A stretch of DNA of 7,928 bases from RGIG7300 sp045657645. Its GTDB lineage: Bacteria > Bacillota > Clostridia > Oscillospirales > CAG-272. The notes below the pieces were generated by a model, which was not told the origin of the DNA, did no database searches, and was given only the letters and a program-made list of their open reading frames with translations. Position 1 is the first letter of the stretch. Each line of letters starts with the position of its first letter. Both the position numbers and the translations under genes were made by a program. Location of the stretch: assembly GCA_045657645.1 (NCBI GenBank), contig JAZOTL010000081.1, forward strand, positions 1-7,928. The letters run 5' to 3'. Below, one piece after another: positions 5,651 to 7,928 of this stretch.

Positions 5651-6715
5651 ATGATTAGAAGAAACAGCAAAAAAATTAAGATCGGAAATAGCTTTATAGG
5701 TGGAGATGCGGCTATAAGCGTTCAATCTATGACAAATACCGATACCTGTGATTTTGAGGCAACATACCAACAAGTTAAAGCGCTTCAGGATGCCGGTTGT
5801 GATATTGTGCGTATGGCAGTTCCCAAAAAGGAAGCATGCGGAGTATTTGAATATTTGAAAAATAAGGATATTTCTATTCCTCTGGTAGCGGATATTCATT
5901 TTGATTACAAGTTAGCCGTGCTTAGCGCAGAAAGCGGTGCAGATAAGATACGAATCAATCCGGGTAATATTGGATCAAACGACCGCATTAAGGCTGTTGT
6001 TGATGCTTGTAATAAAGCATGTATACCTATTCGTGTTGGTGTAAACTCAGGTTCTCTTGATCCTGTTATTTTGAAGAAATACGGTGGTGTTACTGCTGAA
6101 GCTCTTTCTGAAAGCTTGCTTAAACACGCGGCTATCCTTGAACAATTTGATTTTAATAATATTGTTCTTGCAATCAAATCCTCTGATCCTCGTATGATGA
6201 TAGATGCAAATAAGGTTGTTGCAGATAAATGCGATTATCCTATTCACGTTGGTGTAACCGAGGCCGGAAGTGAGCGTATGGGTGTTATGAAATCTGCCTT
6301 AGGTATAGGCTCTCTTATAACCTCTGGTATAGGTGATACCGTACGTGTATCCTTAAGTGATGACCCCATCAAAGAGGTATATTGGGGTATACATATTCTT
6401 GAAAGCGCAGGTGTACGTGAAAAGAAGGGAATTGAGGTTGTTTCTTGCCCGACCTGCGGAAGAACTGCAATTGATCTTATTGGACTTGTAAAGGAATTTG
6501 AAGACAGATATCCTATTGAAGTTAAAACAGGCCGCCGTATAAAGGTTGCTATTATGGGCTGTGCCGTAAATGGTCCGGGAGAGGCAAGAGAAGCCGATAT
6601 AGGCATTGCCGGCGGTAACGGTGAAGTTCTGCTCTTCAAAAAAGGCGAAATTATAAAAAAATTGCCCGAACAGGGCGCCATTGACATATTGATAGATGAG
6701 ATCAATATGATGTAG
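5651..6715 (+). CDS. ispG: 4-hydroxy-3-methylbut-2-en-1-yl diphosphate synthase (ferredoxin/flavodoxin-dependent)
   Basis: [4Fe-4S] enzyme of the MEP pathway that reductively opens methylerythritol cyclodiphosphate to HMBPP, the penultimate step to IPP and DMAPP. The 354-residue length fits the two-domain bacterial form without the insert seen in plants and some other bacteria. The N-terminal TIM-barrel shows ISVQSMTNTDT (22-32), PLVADIHFDY and KIRINPGNIG. The C-terminal reductase-like domain carries the cluster ligands Cys266 and Cys269 in SCPTCGRT, Cys304 in MGCAVNGPGEA, and the fourth ligand Glu311. All four ligands are intact. It starts 4 nt after the rseP stop in a TGATGAAATG context with a weak GGGATGA site, suggesting translational coupling. 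With dxr it puts two MEP steps in one operon. The cofactor donor (flavodoxin or ferredoxin) cannot be told from sequence. Confidence 0.97.
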   Translation: MIRRNSKKIKIGNSFIGGDAAISVQSMTNTDTCDFEATYQQVKALQDAGCDIVRMAVPKKEACGVFEYLKNKDISIPLVADIHFDYKLAVLSAESGADKIRINPGNIGSNDRIKAVVDACNKACIPIRVGVNSGSLDPVILKKYGGVTAEALSESLLKHAAILEQFDFNNIVLAIKSSDPRMMIDANKVVADKCDYPIHVGVTEAGSERMGVMKSALGIGSLITSGIGDTVRVSLSDDPIKEVYWGIHILESAGVREKKGIEVVSCPTCGRTAIDLIGLVKEFEDRYPIEVKTGRRIKVAIMGCAVNGPGEAREADIGIAGGNGEVLLFKKGEIIKKLPEQGAIDILIDEINMM

Positions 6716-6720
6716 GAAGG
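6714..6720 (+). promoter_or_regulatory. Ribosome binding site supporting the TTG start of polC
   Basis: AGGAAGG overlaps the ispG stop and is 8 nt before TTG 6729. An in-frame TGA at 6708-6710 closes the frame upstream. The next in-frame ATG is at 6804 and would remove 25 residues of the conserved N-terminal region. Confidence 0.8.
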
Positions 6721-6728
6721 TATTTAAA

Positions 6729-7928
6729 TTGGCAAAAACATTTTTAGAGATTTTTTCTAAATATACTCCTAATGAAAAGATAGCCAGAATTCTTGATAAC
6801 TGCATGGTAGTTTCAAAAAGGGCAGACGTTGAAAAGCGTATGCTCGAGGTTGACGTTGCTTTTGAGAGGATTGTTTCAAAGGACGAGCTTTTCAGAATTG
6901 AGGCTGAAATTGCAAAGGTCTATGATCTTCGTATGATGCGTATATGTCCTAAATATGATGCATCGCTCTATTACGAAGCGTATATAGACCAGATTTTGCA
7001 GGAAGTTTCAAGAAGTGCTGCAGTTTCGGAAGGCTTTTTCAATGAATATGATTACGAGTATAACGGTAATAAGATAACCATATCCATATCCTTTACAAAC
7101 GGTGGTATAGAACTTCTTTACAGTGCAAAAACCCCCGGTGTTATTGCTGATACTATAAACAATGAATTCGGTCTTACCTATGAGGTTGAAATCGTAAGGG
7201 ATGAAAATTATGTTTTTGATTTTGCTGATTATGACCGAGCGCGTAATGAAGAAATTTCCTTTTACATTACCCAGATAGAGCAGGAAAGGGATCGTATTAT
7301 ATCCCAAAAGGCGAAGGAGCAGTTAAGTGATATTCCTGCTAAAAAGGATGTTGCTACCGTAAACACCGTTGATACCGCCGAACCTGTTTTTGAAACGGAC
7401 GATAAAGGTTATCTCCATACAGGCTATTTGACTGTTGATATAAGTGAGCCGTTTTTCTTTATGGGCGAACCCTTTGAAATTACCCCAACTCCTATAGCAT
7501 CGCTTAATGGTCCTGCCCGTAACGTGGTTGCTATAGGACGAGTTGTTTCTTTTGAAGCGAAGCCTACAAAAAAGAACGATAAGCAAATCCTTACCTTTGG
7601 AATTACAGACGAACAAGCTTCTATAAACGTTAAGGCTGTTCTGCCAAACGATGAAGCAAAGCCGCTGATTGATAACATTTCAAAGTCTAAATATAAAGAA
7701 AAACGTGGTACCATAAAGGTAGAGATGTACAATATCTGCCTTGCCGTTTGCGGTAACGTAAAGGCGGATAGCTTTGACGGCGAATTTACCTTAAGCTTAA
7801 ACAATGCTTGTTCTGTTGCCGAGATTAAACGAACAGACAACGCTGAAAATAAGCGTGTTGAGCTTCATTGCCACACAAATATGTCCCAGATGGATGCTAC
7901 CATTCCGCCCGCACTTCTTGTGGAAACT
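6729..7928 (+). CDS. polC: DNA polymerase III alpha subunit, Gram-positive type (PolC), 5' portion
   Basis: First 400 codons of the replicative polymerase of low-GC Gram-positives, open to the right edge; the whole protein should be about 1,400-1,500 residues. The N-terminal domain (about 1-190) resembles the PolC NTD that contacts other replisome proteins. A charged, low-conservation linker (about 190-225) contains a Thr/Val/Lys-rich stretch. An OB-fold nucleic-acid-binding domain follows at about 265-365, with GRVVSFEAK and LTFGITDEQASINVKAV. The PHP domain then opens with KRVELHCHTNMSQMDA (375-390), matching the PolC pattern HxHTxMSQMDA with metal-type His380 and His382; Cys381 replaces the more usual Leu. 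The proofreading exonuclease and polymerase core lie beyond the window. The TTG start is backed by AGGAAGG. Being last visible in an envelope-lipid operon is normal for Clostridia. Confidence 0.95.
   Translation, partial: MAKTFLEIFSKYTPNEKIARILDNCMVVSKRADVEKRMLEVDVAFERIVSKDELFRIEAEIAKVYDLRMMRICPKYDASLYYEAYIDQILQEVSRSAAVSEGFFNEYDYEYNGNKITISISFTNGGIELLYSAKTPGVIADTINNEFGLTYEVEIVRDENYVFDFADYDRARNEEISFYITQIEQERDRIISQKAKEQLSDIPAKKDVATVNTVDTAEPVFETDDKGYLHTGYLTVDISEPFFFMGEPFEITPTPIASLNGPARNVVAIGRVVSFEAKPTKKNDKQILTFGITDEQASINVKAVLPNDEAKPLIDNISKSKYKEKRGTIKVEMYNICLAVCGNVKADSFDGEFTLSLNNACSVAEIKRTDNAENKRVELHCHTNMSQMDATIPPALLVET

Larger units (their letters stand above)
468..7928 (+). other. Predicted operon pyrH-frr-uppS-cdsA-dxr-rseP-ispG-polC
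   Basis: Eight co-directional genes follow one recognisable promoter with no terminator between them. Spacings are 1, 67, 2, 11, overlap of about 20 (or +4), 4 and 13 nt. The order is a recognised conserved one in Clostridia. Compared with Bacillus subtilis, where I recall proS between rasP and polC, ispG occupies that place here. Internal promoters cannot be excluded, notably in the frr-uppS gap, though none is convincing. Confidence 0.8.

Noticed and set aside
6244..6805. Two reverse-strand open frames of about 150 codons over ispG
   Set aside because: Both lie opposite conserved IspG coding sequence, overlap each other, and show no recognisable protein features or ribosome sites.

Overview
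This window looks like part of the chromosome of a low- to mid-GC Gram-positive anaerobe of class Clostridia, probably a gut- or rumen-type lineage near the Oscillospirales/Ruminococcaceae. The placement is inferred from three things: the gene order pyrH-frr-uppS-cdsA-dxr-rseP-ispG-polC, the Gram-positive-type replicative polymerase PolC, and strong Shine-Dalgarno sites. No search was run, so rank below class is a guess. All supported genes are on the + strand, and there is no sign of mobile DNA, CRISPR or RNA genes.

Layout. Bases 2-400 are the 3' end of a gene for a Listeria-Bacteroides-type (InlB B-repeat-like) extracellular repeat protein, followed by a strong hairpin-plus-U-tract terminator (402-438). 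A good sigma-A-type promoter (TTTACA, 17 bp, TACAAT; 468-496) then starts a tightly packed operon: pyrH (UMP kinase), frr (ribosome recycling factor), uppS (undecaprenyl diphosphate synthase), cdsA (CDP-diacylglycerol synthase), dxr (DXP reductoisomerase), rseP (site-2 intramembrane protease), ispG (HMBPP synthase) and the first 400 codons of polC. The operon runs off the right edge. Its gaps are 1-13 nt, apart from a 67-nt frr-uppS spacer holding a perfect 9-bp inverted repeat, and dxr and rseP overlap slightly.

Function. The operon groups nucleotide supply and translation recycling (pyrH, frr) with envelope lipid synthesis. dxr and ispG are two steps of the MEP isoprenoid pathway. uppS uses the resulting C5 units to make the C55 wall carrier precursor, and cdsA supplies activated phospholipid precursor. 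rseP is a membrane protease often encoded with these genes, and polC is the chromosomal replicase.

This is a largely conserved housekeeping region, and I did not find a new biological system. The points worth a second look are small: an uncertain rseP start (possible AUU), substitutions in normally invariant loops of PyrH and Dxr, the frr-uppS hairpin, TTG starts on dxr and polC, and the separation of pyrH-frr from the usual upstream rpsB-tsf.
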